Assembly: GCF_000372725.1 (NCBI RefSeq)
Contig: NW_005194878.1
Location: 386,063-450,062, forward strand
Length of the DNA: 64,000 nucleotides
Reading direction: 5' to 3'
Origin: Emiliania huxleyi CCMP1516
Taxonomy: Eukaryota; Haptophyta; Isochrysidales; Noelaerhabdaceae
Below are positions 31,777 to 41,103 of this stretch, one piece after another. The number at the start of each line of letters is the position of its first letter. The stretch's first letter is position 1. The notes beneath the pieces are model-generated. The model searched no databases. It saw only the letters and a list, made by a program, of their open reading frames with translations, and was not told where the DNA came from. The position numbers and the translations under genes were made by a program.

Positions 31777-34700
31777 ATGCAGGGCCTACTCGCGATGCTG
31801 ATGGCGCTCAGCGTCCTCCTCCTCGTCACGATGCTCTTCATCACCCACAACAGCCTTGACTCTGCCGTCGTGCGTGGAGATTCTGATCAGCAGCGGCAGT
31901 GGATGGCGCAGCAGTTCTCTCGCATCCACTCCTCGCAGCTGCGGCTCGAGGAACGGCTGCAAGCGATCGACGGACGGCTGGACGGCCTGGTTTCCAACGG
32001 CCTGCCGCAAGCGTCGCAGCCACTGCTGGCGCAGCCAGCCAGCGCTGCCGCCGACACCGTGGCGCCTGAGAGAGGTCTGCGGCAGCCGAGCGCTGCAAAG
32101 GAGGGCCGGGCGAAGCGGCACGCGCGCGGGAGCGCGTCGGCGGCGGGGTGCGAGGGCGAGCGCCGCCCGTACCACGTGCTGCTCACCGCGCAGGACTCGC
32201 TCTACCACACCACCCACGGGACCGAACCCGCATTGGATTCGGGACTGTGGAGGTATGGGACTGTAGGACTCGCTCTACCAGGCGTGGCAGACGCGGATCA
32301 TGTACTACCACTACCAGCGCCAGAGAGCGGCCGACCCGTGCGGCGAGGTGGGAGGCTTCACGCGGATGCTGAACTCGGCGACGTGGCGGCCGGGCGAGGA
32401 TGTGACGCCGTGTTTCTTTTTCGAGCTCGTACTTCTTTGTTTAGGCGACGGGGCGGCCGGTCGAGGATGTGACGCCGTGTTTCTTTTTCGAGCTCGTACT
32501 TCTTTGTTTAGGCGACGGGGCAGCCGGGCGATGATGTGACGCCGTGTTTCTTTTTCGAGCTCGTACTTCTTTGTTTAGGCGACGGGGCGGCCGGACGCGC
32601 TTATGGCAGCGATCCCCACCGTCCTCGCCTGGGACTGTGAACAGCGTCTCTTCACACCTGCAGCTGTGAGCAGGCTGAGATCCCCACCGTCCTCGCCTGG
32701 GACTGTGAACAGCGTCTCTTCACACCTGCAGCTGTGAGCAGGCTGAGATCCCCACCGTCCTCGCCTGGGACTGTGAACAGCGTCTCTTCACACCTGCAGC
32801 TGTGAGCAGGCTGAGATCCCCACCGTCCTCGCCTGGGACTGTGAACAGCGTCTCTTCACACCTGCAGCTGTGAGCAGGCTGAGATCCCCACCGTCCTCGC
32901 CTGGGACTGTGAACAGCGTCTCTTCACACCTGCAGCTGTGAGCAGGCTGAGATCCCCACCGTCCTCGCCTGGGACTGTGAACAGCGTCTCTTCACACCTG
33001 CAGCTGTGAGCAGGCTGAGATCCCCACCGTCCTCGCCTGGGACTGTGAACAGCGTCTCTTCACACCTGCAGCTGTGAGCAGGCTGAGATCCCCACCGTCC
33101 TCGTCGACCAGCTGACCCCCGGCAGCGGCTGCCGCGAGGGAGGCGACAGTTGCGACTCTGGCCCCAGATCAAAAGAAGTACATGCCGCCAAACAGGCGTT
33201 TCTTTTTCTCTAGGCGACAGTTGCGACCCTGGCCCCACCGACAAAACGAACCACGTGCGGCGCGACGCACGCGTCGTTTTTTTATCGAGGCGACACGTGC
33301 GACTTTGGCTTCCCCGTGATGAACCGGCCGCACGGCGTCGCGCAGCTGCTCGCCAAGATGGGGCGCGGCGAGGTGCCGCAGATCGTCGAGGAGTCACACC
33401 CGCAGCACGGAGACGCCCCCGCCTTCTGTTTCTTTGTCCAGCGCGGATTTCTTTTTTATAGGACTACGTCCTCATCACGGAGACGGGCCGCGTCCTCCCC
33501 TCGCCAGCTCTGTGCTTCGTTTTACCGCGCGTCTTTCTTTGTTTAGGAGACGGACCACGTCTTCCTGCGCCCGCTGCCCAACCGCGCCACGCCCCAGCGG
33601 CCGGTGCGCGACCCCGGTGCCGCAGTCGACGTGTGAACAGCGTCTCTTCACACCTGCAGCTGTGGACAGGTCTGCTACCCCTTCGGGCACATGAAGGCTG
33701 TGAACAGCGTCTCTTCACACCTGCAGCCGTGGACAGGTCTGCTACCCCTTCGGGTACATGAAGGCTGTGAGCAGCGTCTCTTCACACCTGCAGCCGTGGA
33801 CAGGTCTGCTACCCCTTCGGGCACATGAAGGCTGTGAGCAGCGTCTCTTCACACCTGCAGCCGTGGACAGGTCTGCTACCCCTTCGGGTACATGAAGGCT
33901 GTGAACAGCGTCTCTTCACACCTGCAGCCGTGGACAGGTCTGCTACCCCTTCGGGCACATGAAGGCTGTGAGCAGCGTCTCTTCACACCTGCAGCTGTGG
34001 ACAGGTCTGCTACCCCTTCGGATACATGAAGGCCGAGGCGCCCGAGCTGCGCCCCATCGTCTCGCGGTACGGCTTCGACCCGTCGGTCGTCGACCCTTGC
34101 GGGCCCTCGCCGGTGATACCGCACCACGCACGGGACCGAACCCACGCTGGGTTCGGTACTCTGGAGGTGCGGTACTAGGTGCTGATCCACCTGCCGCTGC
34201 TGCGGCGCCTCACGCCGGGCTGGCTCCGCCCCTCCTTTGCGCCGCTCCCGCCCTCGATAAAAAGAATTGCCCACGCCGAGCGTCCCTCTGTTTTAGGCTC
34301 CGTCCCCCCTTCGCGCTCACGCCCTCGATAAAAAAGAAGTTCGGACGCCGTGTGCGTCCTTCTATTTCTAGGCTCCGCCTCTCCTTTGCACTCAAGCGAG
34401 ACGACGAGGCCAGCCGCATGTTCGGGGGTGGGTGCTCGAGATGTGAACAGCGTCTCTTCACACCTCCAGCTGTGAACAGGCCAGCCGCGTGTTCGGGTGG
34501 GTGCTCGAGATGGGGCTGCACCCACCTAGAACCTTCTAGGAGCCTTCTAGGAGCCTTCTAGGTGGGTGCTCGAGATGTGGGGCTACACCCTTGCCGCTGC
34601 CCAGCTCGGCGTGCGCCACGAGTGTGTGGAGCAGCTGCAGCATGAGCACCCACCTAGAAGGCTCCTAGAAGGCTCCTAGAAGGTTCCTAGAAGGCCCAGA

Positions 34701-37700
34701 AGGTTCTAGCGCCACGAGGTGGTACAGCAGCTGCTNNNNNNNNNNNNNNNNNNNNNNNNNNNNNNNNNNNNNNNNNNNNNNNNNNNNNNNNNNNNNNNNN
34801 NNNNNNNNNNNNNNNNNNNNNNNNNNNNNNNNNNNCCCCCCCCGATCGCAGCATTTTGTGTTGGAGAGTGGAGATATTGAGAGTGTGACTAGGAGGGAGG
34901 GACGCTGGGGATTCTCAAAGGTATACCCTTGGAATGGCCGGATCCAGCCTTAAAAGTACGAGATCGCGCGCGCTTCGCGGGGTGCGGGACATTTTTTCCC
35001 GGAGTGTGCGCGGCAGGGTACCGTGTACCTAAAAACTCGGGGAGGGGGTAGCGCTGTGCCCAGGCAATGTAAGCTGAGATTCCAGGGGGGATCGCCGCCC
35101 GTCCCCCTCCCTCAACCCCCAGACAGTGTAGCGCACATGGAGCCGTGTTTAACTCTGTCTCTTCACACCTCCAGCTGTGAACAGGAGCCGTCGTCGCTCT
35201 GGCACACGGAGCTCGACGGCGAGCCAGACACCACTACACCTCGCCGTGAACGGCGTCTCCTCACACATCCAGCTGTGAACAGGCGAGCCCTACATCTACC
35301 ACTACACCTCGCCGTGAACGGCGTCTCTTCACACATCCAGCTGTGAACAGGCGAGCCCTACATCTACCACTACACCTCGCCGTGAACGGCGTCTCTTCAC
35401 ACATCCAGCTGTGAACAGGCGAGCCCTACATCTACCACTACACCTCGCCGTGAACGGCGTCTCTTCACACATCCAGCTGTGAACAGGCGAGCCCTACATC
35501 TACCACTACACCTTCGGGCTCGAGTTTACGACCGACGGGCTGTCCGCACACACTAGAAGCGCGACGCGTGCTCTTGTATTCCAAGTAGCGCCCGAGAGGA
35601 CACGCCCTCCATACTCCGCTGCGCACGACGCCTATACCGCACCACCCACGCGACTGAACCCACGAGACACGGAGGGGGGGGATACGGGGGAGATACGGGG
35701 GAGATACGGGGGAGATACGGGGGAGATACGGGGGAGATACGGGGGAGATACGGGGGAGATACGGGGGAGATACGGGGGGGGAGACGGGGAGATGTGGGGA
35801 GATACCACGCTGGACGCGGCGTGCGGCCGTCTTGACTCGCGGACGTTTGCATGTTCGCGGGCGCGGGCCGTCACGCTGGATTTGTTACTCTGGAGGTATG
35901 GTACTAGGCCGGTCACGGGGGTCGGGGAGTGGTCGCTCGACAAGAGGCACTTTATGGACCGCTACCCGAGCAAGGCACTCGAGCCTCCGCCAAAGTGAGC
36001 TAATCTCGGCTAATCTCGGCTAATCTCGGCTAATCTCGACTAATCTCGAGCCTCCGCCAAAGTGCGCCGGCCTCAAACAAAGACAGAGTTCGATACAGAA
36101 ACGAAGGAGCAAAGCATGGAGACAGAGAGAAAGTCAACCGTCGCACTCCCCCGAGATCCCTCACAAAGAGGGGAGTAAGGGACCTCCGCCCCCTCGCCAC
36201 CCCCCGCCACTGCCCGAGCTAGCGGCTCGAGTCGCCGCCAAAGTACGCCGAAGAGAGAGTGAGATGCCCCTCAGAGACATGACTGGTAGCGCCTCCAACA
36301 TCAGACGCTCCACCATCAGACGCTTCGACGCGCATAGCAGCACCTCGAAGTGGTCGAGTGCAGCCCCAACATCGTCACAATAAGGACCGCATCCGGAACC
36401 AACACTGTTTAGGTGCGCCGGCCTCGCCGCGCGCACGCTGCACGCGAAGTTCGCCGAGGCGGCGCAGGCGCTGCCGGACTGGCCTGAGGGCGGCAAGGGT
36501 GCGACGGGCTGGGCGAGCGGGGGAAAGGTGCGGCCGGCCGGTGATACCGCACCACCCACGGGACCGAACCCACGCTGGGGTCGAGACTCTGGCGGTATGG
36601 GACTAGGGCCTGCCGGCGCCGCTCAGCGACGAGGCGCTCGCGGAGTCGGAGCTCGCAATCTCGCTGGTCGAGATTAGCCGAGATCCGCCGAGATTAGCGG
36701 AGAGTATCGGAGCTCGCAATCCGGCCGAGATTAGCGGAGAGTAGAAAGGGTTAGCCGAGATTAGCCGAGATTAGCCGAGATTAGCCGAGACTAGCCGAGG
36801 CGAGTAGTCGCGCGCTGTGGACGTGGAGCTTTCTCGGAAGTGTCTCTCTGAGCCGTCCCTGCGGTCCCTCTGAGCCACACCACACCAGACTTAATTAGTC
36901 ACTCGACGAAGCGCCCCTGAGTCACTCCGCTAATGAACTGGCCGATGAATACGTTGATGAAGCGCCCCTGAGTCACTCCGCTAATGAACTGGTCGATGAA
37001 TACGTTGATGAAGCGCCCCTGAGTCACTCCGCTAATGAACTGGTCGATGAACACGTTGATGAAGCGCCCCTGAGTCGTGAGCAGGTGCGGCGCGGCGCGT
37101 GGAGCTGGGCGGGCAGCAAGAAGCCGCTGCTCTTCTACAAGGAAGCTCATCGGCTACTGTAGTGAACCACTAATTAAATATCGAATCCACTGACCAGAAG
37201 CCGCTGTCTACAAGGAAGCTCACCCGCTAGTCATTTAGTGAATCAACTCTCGAAGTCACTCACCCCGCTGCTGCTGCTGCACAAGGGCGGACGCGCCGCT
37301 ACGCCCTGGGGATCCGCCCGATGGGGGCTCGAGCTGGACGGCGCCGTCCGGCTCCACCTCGGCCAGGCAAGCGGCCAGCTCCCCTGCCACGCACACGCCA
37401 TCCCCTCACACGCCCCCCCACCCCCCCCCGGCTTAACCCCCCCCCCCCCCCCCCGACCCCCTCTCACCACTGCCACCACCACCACCACCACCACCACCAC
37501 CCCCCACCACCCCCACACGCTACACACCCCTCCCACTGCAGCCTCCGCCTGGCCCCTCCGCCCTCCTTCGACCGCGCATCTCGGCTCATCTCGGCGCATC
37601 TCGGCGCATTTCGGCTCATCTCGGCTCATCTCGGCTCATCTCAGCTCATCTCGGCTCATCTCGGCTCATCTCGGCTCATCTCGGCTCATCTCGGCTCACC

Positions 37701-37946
37701 TCCCGCCCCGCAGGCGTGCGGCTCGTGGCTGCTCCGCTTCAGCGGCGCACGCTTCGAGGCCACCTCACACACAAACACACACACGCACGCACGCACGCAC
37801 GCCCGCACGCACGCACGCACGCACACACGCACACACACTCGCTCACCCACACGCACCGGGCCGTTTGCACCTTCAACGCACGTGCGGGCGCCTGTCGTCT
37901 AGACGTAGAGTCGCGAGGGACTTGCCCGCCCCTTCCTCCCCCGCCG

Positions 37947-38032
<86 letters not shown>

Positions 38033-39421
38033 AGACGGCGACCCCCCTCCCCCTCAGGCCACCTCGTCCGCCGGTCACGCGACCTCGGGCGAGCGCCTCC
38101 TCCCCGCCGCCGCCGCCGGCGCAGCGAGCACCGCCGCCTTTGACTGGCTGGTTGGGTCGGGTCCGTGGGGCGTGGACCGGCGTCGCGCTGTGAACGGCGT
38201 CTCTTCACACACCCAGCTGTGAACAGGTCCGTGGGCGTGGACTGGCGTCGCGCCGCTCGGCGGCTTCGACGACGGCAGGCTGCTCACTCATGAAACCGTC
38301 CGTTGATCTTCAGTGATTCATTCACTTTAGGCTCCTTCAAGGACAGCGGCCTGGCCCCGCCGTGTTTCTTTCTCCAGGCCGTACTTCCGTTTTAGATAGG
38401 CTTCTTCGAGGACGGCAGCCTGGTCACGCCGTGGGGCGACGGGACGTGGGGTGAGCACCCGAGCGCAAGCGGCGCAATCTTTGCGAACTTTGTGGGGCAG
38501 GAGCAGCACCGCGCCCCCCCCCCCCAGTCTCGGGGATTTTCAGCGATCCGTCTCGGCTAATCTCGACTCCTTTCGGCTAATCTCGGCTAATCTCGGCTCC
38601 TCTCGGCTCCCCTCGGCTCACTTCGGCTCACCTCGGCTCATCCCGGCTCCTCTCGGCTCATCTCGGCGCACCTCGGCTCCTCTCGGCCTCCTCTCGGCTC
38701 CTCTCGGCCTCCTCTCGGCTCCCCTCGGCGGTGTCTCGGCGCATCCCGGCTCATCTCGGCAGGAGCACACGGTCCGCTTTGGCGAGTGCTGGTCCTTCGT
38801 CTCAACGCGCAAGAGCGACGGCGAGCGCGCGGCTCGGCGGCCCTAGATGCGGGATCTCTCCCATCATCTCCCCGGATCTCCCCATATCTCCCCATATCTC
38901 CCCCCGTTTTTCGTGCCCTAGATGCGGGATATCTCCCATCATCTCCCCATATCTCCCTGTATCTCCCCGTATCTCGTGCCCTGGATGCGGGATGCGTACT
39001 CGTGTCCTCCGACGCGGTCTCCAGAGGACGCGCCTTCAGCTGTACCTCAGCCATCGTCAACGCCGTGGCGCTCGCTGTCCCGTGTCGCTCGTAGTCACTG
39101 CGGTGCTCGGAGTGCATGGCGCGAGTCAGACCGTCTCTCTTCACGTAAACGCACAACCCCGGGCCCCGAAATCGCAGTCTGTCTTCACACCCCGGCGTTC
39201 GGCGTACCCACGCAAGCACACACGGTGTGTACACCTGCGATGCCGTGCCGGGCTCCTGTCGTCTAGACGTGGAGTCGCGAGGGTCGCCCTGGGGCCCCTT
39301 GCCCCGCCACGGCGTGCGTGTGGAGAAGTTCACCTCACCTCACCTCACACTGCAGGTGGGCGGCGGCAAGATCGACGCCGAGCCAAAGGAGTGCCCCGAG
39401 CTGGCCGCCCCACACGCGTGA
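31777..39421 (+). CDS. HPAT/SGT-type glycosyltransferase (hydroxyproline O-arabinosyltransferase-like), multi-exon
   Basis: ATG at 31777 is followed by a signal anchor (MQGLLAMLMALSVLLLVTML) and a coiled stem (LRLEERLQAIDGRLDGL), typical of a Golgi type II enzyme. Spliced exons follow the HPAT/peptidyl-serine galactosyltransferase family in order. They are YHVLLTAQDSLYQAWQTRIM, YYHYQRQRAADPCGEVGGFT and PDALMAEIPTVLVDQL. Then come GFPVMNRPHGVAQLLAK, DYVLITETDHVFLRPLPN (DxH in place of DxD, as in the family), VCYPFGYMKAEAPELRPI, VFGWVLEMWGY (about 34490), PYIYHYTFGLEFTTDG and EWSLDKRHFMDRYPSKALEP. Downstream exons (36400-39421) encode LVTPWGDGTWGEHPSASGAI and HTVRFGECWSFVSTRKSDGE, a C-terminal beta domain. 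The assembly gap at 34736-34835 removes part of the exon after VRHEVVQQL. The frame works only if the last copy of each duplicated exon edge is used. Substrate is inferred from the family. 3' joins are uncertain. Confidence 0.75.
32208..32264 (+). repeat. Hairpin-type intron tail between duplicated exon edges
   Basis: AGGACTCGCTCTACCA occurs at 32192-32207 and 32265-32280. The insert (CACCACCCACGGGACCGAAC ... GGTATGGGACTGT) belongs to a family that also occurs at about 34117-34178 and 36543-36604. Its ends can pair: TACCGCACC with GGTGCGGTA, and CCGAACCCA with TGGGTTCGG. Confidence 0.65.
32377..32577 (+). repeat. Three 67-bp intron units in tandem
   Basis: GGCGACG starts at 32377, 32444, 32511 and 32578, exactly 67 bp apart. 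Each of the first three copies is followed by the same pyrimidine-rich tail (CGTGTTTCTTTTTCGAGCTC ... TTTGTTTAG). Only the fourth continues into coding sequence (GRPDALM). Units begin GC and end AG. Confidence 0.85.
32606..33081 (+). repeat. Seven 68-bp intron units in tandem
   Basis: Unit starts lie at 32606, 32674, 32742, 32810, 32878, 32946 and 33014, with the genuine exon edge at 33082. Each unit is GCTGAGATCCCCACCGTCCT (first unit GCAGCG) plus CGCCTGGGACT and the AACAG-type tail, ending GAGCAG. Each starts GC and ends AG. Splicing from ATG|GC at 32606 to CAG|GC at 33082 gives MAEIPTVLVDQL, matching the family. Confidence 0.88.
33142..33288 (+). repeat. Two intron units with T-rich tails, exon edge three times
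   Basis: GGCGACAGTTGCGAC-type edges start at 33142, 33213 and 33289. The first two are followed by different tails ending TTTCTTTTTCTCTAG and TTTTTTTATCGAG. The third runs into TTTGGCTTCCCCGTGATG (FGFPVM). The two tails are only loosely alike, so the units were probably added separately. Confidence 0.75.
33603..34004 (+). repeat. 67-bp intron units in tandem (AACAG type)
   Basis: GTCTGCTACCCCTTCGGGYA starts at 33670, 33737, 33804, 33871, 33938 and, as the genuine exon, 34005. The spacer is the AACAG-type tail ending GTGGACAG. A first degenerate unit begins at GTGCGCGACC (33603). All units start GT and end AG. Units alternate between GGGCACATG and GGGTACATG, and between CAGCCGTGG and CAGCTGTGG variants. 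Confidence 0.85.
34520..34710. repeat. TTCTAGGAGCC repeat with inverted halves
   Basis: AGAACCTTCTAGGAGCCTTC at about 34530 and its reverse complement GAAGGCTCCTAGAAGGCTCC at about 34660 form inverted blocks on either side of the exon for MWGYTLAAAQLGVRHE. Both ends carry the sequence of an intron tail. Confidence 0.55.
34736..34835. other. Assembly gap (100 N)
   Basis: Exactly 100 N, the usual placeholder for a gap of unknown length. It lies inside the HPAT-like gene, after the exon for VRHEVVQQL and before the exon for EPSSLWHTELDG. It directly follows a CTAGAAGG repeat (34530-34710), so the gap probably reflects collapsed repeats. Confidence 0.98.
35219..35486 (+). repeat. Four intron units, 68-bp period (AACAG type)
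   Basis: GCGAGCCCTACATCTACCAC starts at 35283, 35351 and 35419, and as the genuine exon at 35487. A shorter first unit starts at 35219. Every unit begins GC after AG and ends GTGAACAG. Skipping all of them gives LDGEPYIYHYTFGL, the expected family sequence. Confidence 0.85.
35679..35800 (+). repeat. GGGGGAGATAC array, sense-strand purine-rich
   Basis: About nine copies of GATACGGGGGA lie inside an intron of the HPAT-like gene. Unlike the other GGGGAGAT arrays in the window, this one is purine-rich in the sense of its host gene. Confidence 0.6.
36908..37060 (+). repeat. 51-bp unit, three copies
   Basis: GAAGCGCCCCTGAGTCACTC starts at 36908, 36959 and 37010, with a partial copy at 37061 that runs into coding-like sequence (VRRGAWSWAGSKKP). 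The tail is AT-rich (GCTAATGAACTGGTCGATGA). Confidence 0.75.
37590..37697 (+). repeat. TCTCGGCTCA array
   Basis: About ten copies of ATCTCGGCTC form the 3' part of an intron before the exon for ACGSWLLRFSGARFEA. Related TCTCGGCTAA arrays lie at 36000-36045 and 38545-38760. Confidence 0.65.
37951..38031. repeat. GT microsatellite
   Basis: A pure (GT)n tract of about 40 repeats lies within an intron of the HPAT-like gene. A C-rich/CCA tract lies at 37426-37520 and a CACACGCA tract at 37774-37850. Confidence 0.9.
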
Positions 39422-40245
39422 GAGGGCCGTGAGAGGGAGGTCGCGCGCTGGTGAGTGTCTTGGGGCGGGGGGTGGCGGAGCGCGGAGGGTGGTTGCGCGG
39501 GGTGCACGGGGGCGCGACCCGGCGGGCTCGCGGCGGGTTCTGAGCGGTGGACGAGATTCAGAAAGGACAAAGGTTGCTGCTGGTCCCAGCAATGCGATGA
39601 AGTCCAGTTTTTTGTGTGCTGTACGACTCTGTACTGCTTTTCACGGCCGACTACACGGTGAGCCATACGGACCTTGCAGAAAACCTTTCCTTCTAAGCAG
39701 GGCTACACAATGACCCTATAGTGTGGGGGTGTTTCTGGCGAGTTGTGATGAGTAGGATTAGACTAGCCAATGGTATTTTGAAGTTCATATATGAAAATAC
39801 CAACTTGCCTATGTGCACGTCTCCGCGGCGGCGGCCCGGAGGCGGCCCGGCGGAGCGGTCAGAGCAGCACTGCGCCGGCCGGCGATCGACTCTCGACTAT
39901 ACCACGGGCTCTATTGAATGACCTCAAGGTGCTCTCTAGGGCTGCCCTATTCCGCTCGCCCGGCTACGTCGCTGAGCTTCGAAGGAAAAGGTTTCGCTCG
40001 GCACGGCGTCGGAGAGCAAACTTCGACGTTCGTCCTATAGTGGAAGCTGGACGCACGTAGGCAAGTGGCCCATGACCAGGCGGGCTGCTGCTCATAATCT
40101 GGGCGGCCTGACCACGACAACGCCAGTGCCGCTGGCCTGCAACTCGAGGCGCCTTTGAATGAGCACGAGCCGGTGCGCGGCGGCGGCGCGGGTGATGCAG
40201 CCCAAGGTGACGGCGACGGCGGAGGGGGCGGCGGCGGCGGCGAGA
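39422..40245. other. Intergenic, possible LTR remnant
   Basis: No gene is seen. The AT-richer stretch 39550-39800 lies downstream (on the minus strand) of the copia-like fragment and could be part of a long terminal repeat, but I find no paired copy. Confidence 0.3.
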
Positions 40246-40413
40246 GTTGGTGGCGTACGCGATGCTCTTGTTGAGCTTGGCGGCGCCGAGCCACTTGGTG
40301 AGAAAGTCGGCGGGCATGGCGGCGTCGGGGACCTTGATGACGGTGCACTCCCCCTCGCTCATGCGCCGCTGCAGCGTCAGGTATACCAGCGGCCCGCGCA
40401 GCCAGGGCGAGGC
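40246..40413 (-). mobile_element. Ty1/copia retrotransposon RNase H C-terminus (fragment)
   Basis: The frame reads PLVYLTLQRRMSEGECTVIK then VPDAAMPADFLTKWLGAAKL. This matches the end of copia polyproteins, where a short beta strand with a Lys/Glu-rich turn is followed by (M/N)PAD(L/F)xTKxL. Nothing of the reverse transcriptase or integrase remains upstream. I read this as a truncated insertion. Confidence 0.5.
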
Positions 40414-40424
40414 CGGCGGGCGTC

Positions 40425-40610
40425 GCGTCGGAGGAGCAGCAAGCAGCGGGACTACGTGCCCAAATCGCGGACGAGATTGCAGAACGGCAGCACTTTCTCG
40501 ACGAGATGGCTGCGCTGGGCAGAGGGGACAAGAGTCTCTTGGCTCAGCTTCGCGGGGAAATTGCTGAGAGGGTTAGGGATCTGGTGCGGTTGGATGCGAT
40601 GGGCCTCTAG
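40425..40610 (+). CDS. UPF0193-like C-terminal exon (fragment)
   Basis: A 61-codon stretch ends in TAG at 40608-40610. It contains IADEIAERQHFLDEMAALGR and LRGEIAERVRDLVRLDAMGL. Eukaryotic UPF0193 (C22orf23-type) proteins end with the same spacing, EI.ER..FL.DM..LG...EI...LRE...ID. No upstream exons are recognisable; the copia fragment lies immediately to the left on the other strand. It may be a gene remnant cut by the insertion. Confidence 0.4.
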   Translation, partial: ASEEQQAAGLRAQIADEIAERQHFLDEMAALGRGDKSLLAQLRGEIAERVRDLVRLDAMGL

Positions 40611-41103
40611 ACGTGATCCCACGAGCGCCGGCGCAGTACTACCGGCGCTGACTCGAGACGTTGCGCGGTGCGGGGGCACTTTGCCGTGGGCGAGAGCGCG
40701 CGAGTCGACTCAAGTCACGTGTCACGAGCGAGCGCGCGGGCGGGGGGGTGCGCGAGCGCCGCGACTCCCCGGCTCTCCGGCGGCCCGGCAGCGGCACTTT
40801 GTCGTGTGTCAGGGGATTTCGGACGCCGGCTCTTGTGGCGAGGACGATGGCTTCTAAGGAAGCCGTCGTCTGCGCCTTGTCTGTCGTGTGAATCGTGCGT
40901 GTGGGAGAAAAGAAATGTGGGTGCTCCTCCGCCTTGCGTTTGTTTCATAACATCGAACGAGCTCAAAAGAAATATGCTACTCGCAGAATGGCCATTTTTT
41001 TCTCAAAGAAAGAAGTGAAAAAGAATACCAACGTGTCTCTCTCAAAAGGAATTTAATAACAATCGCCGCGCCGCACGTTTTGCGCACGACATCGCGCAAC
41101 CGA

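Noticed and set aside
32606-33088. CRISPR array (regular repeats of 67-68 bp)
   Set aside because: The spacers are as identical as the repeats and equal the next exon start. The setting is eukaryotic and inside a glycosyltransferase gene.
37238-38143. 301-codon plus-strand frame rich in Thr, His, Cys and Val
   Set aside because: It runs through C, CCA, CACA and GT microsatellites. Only the short HPAT-gene exons inside it are coding-like.
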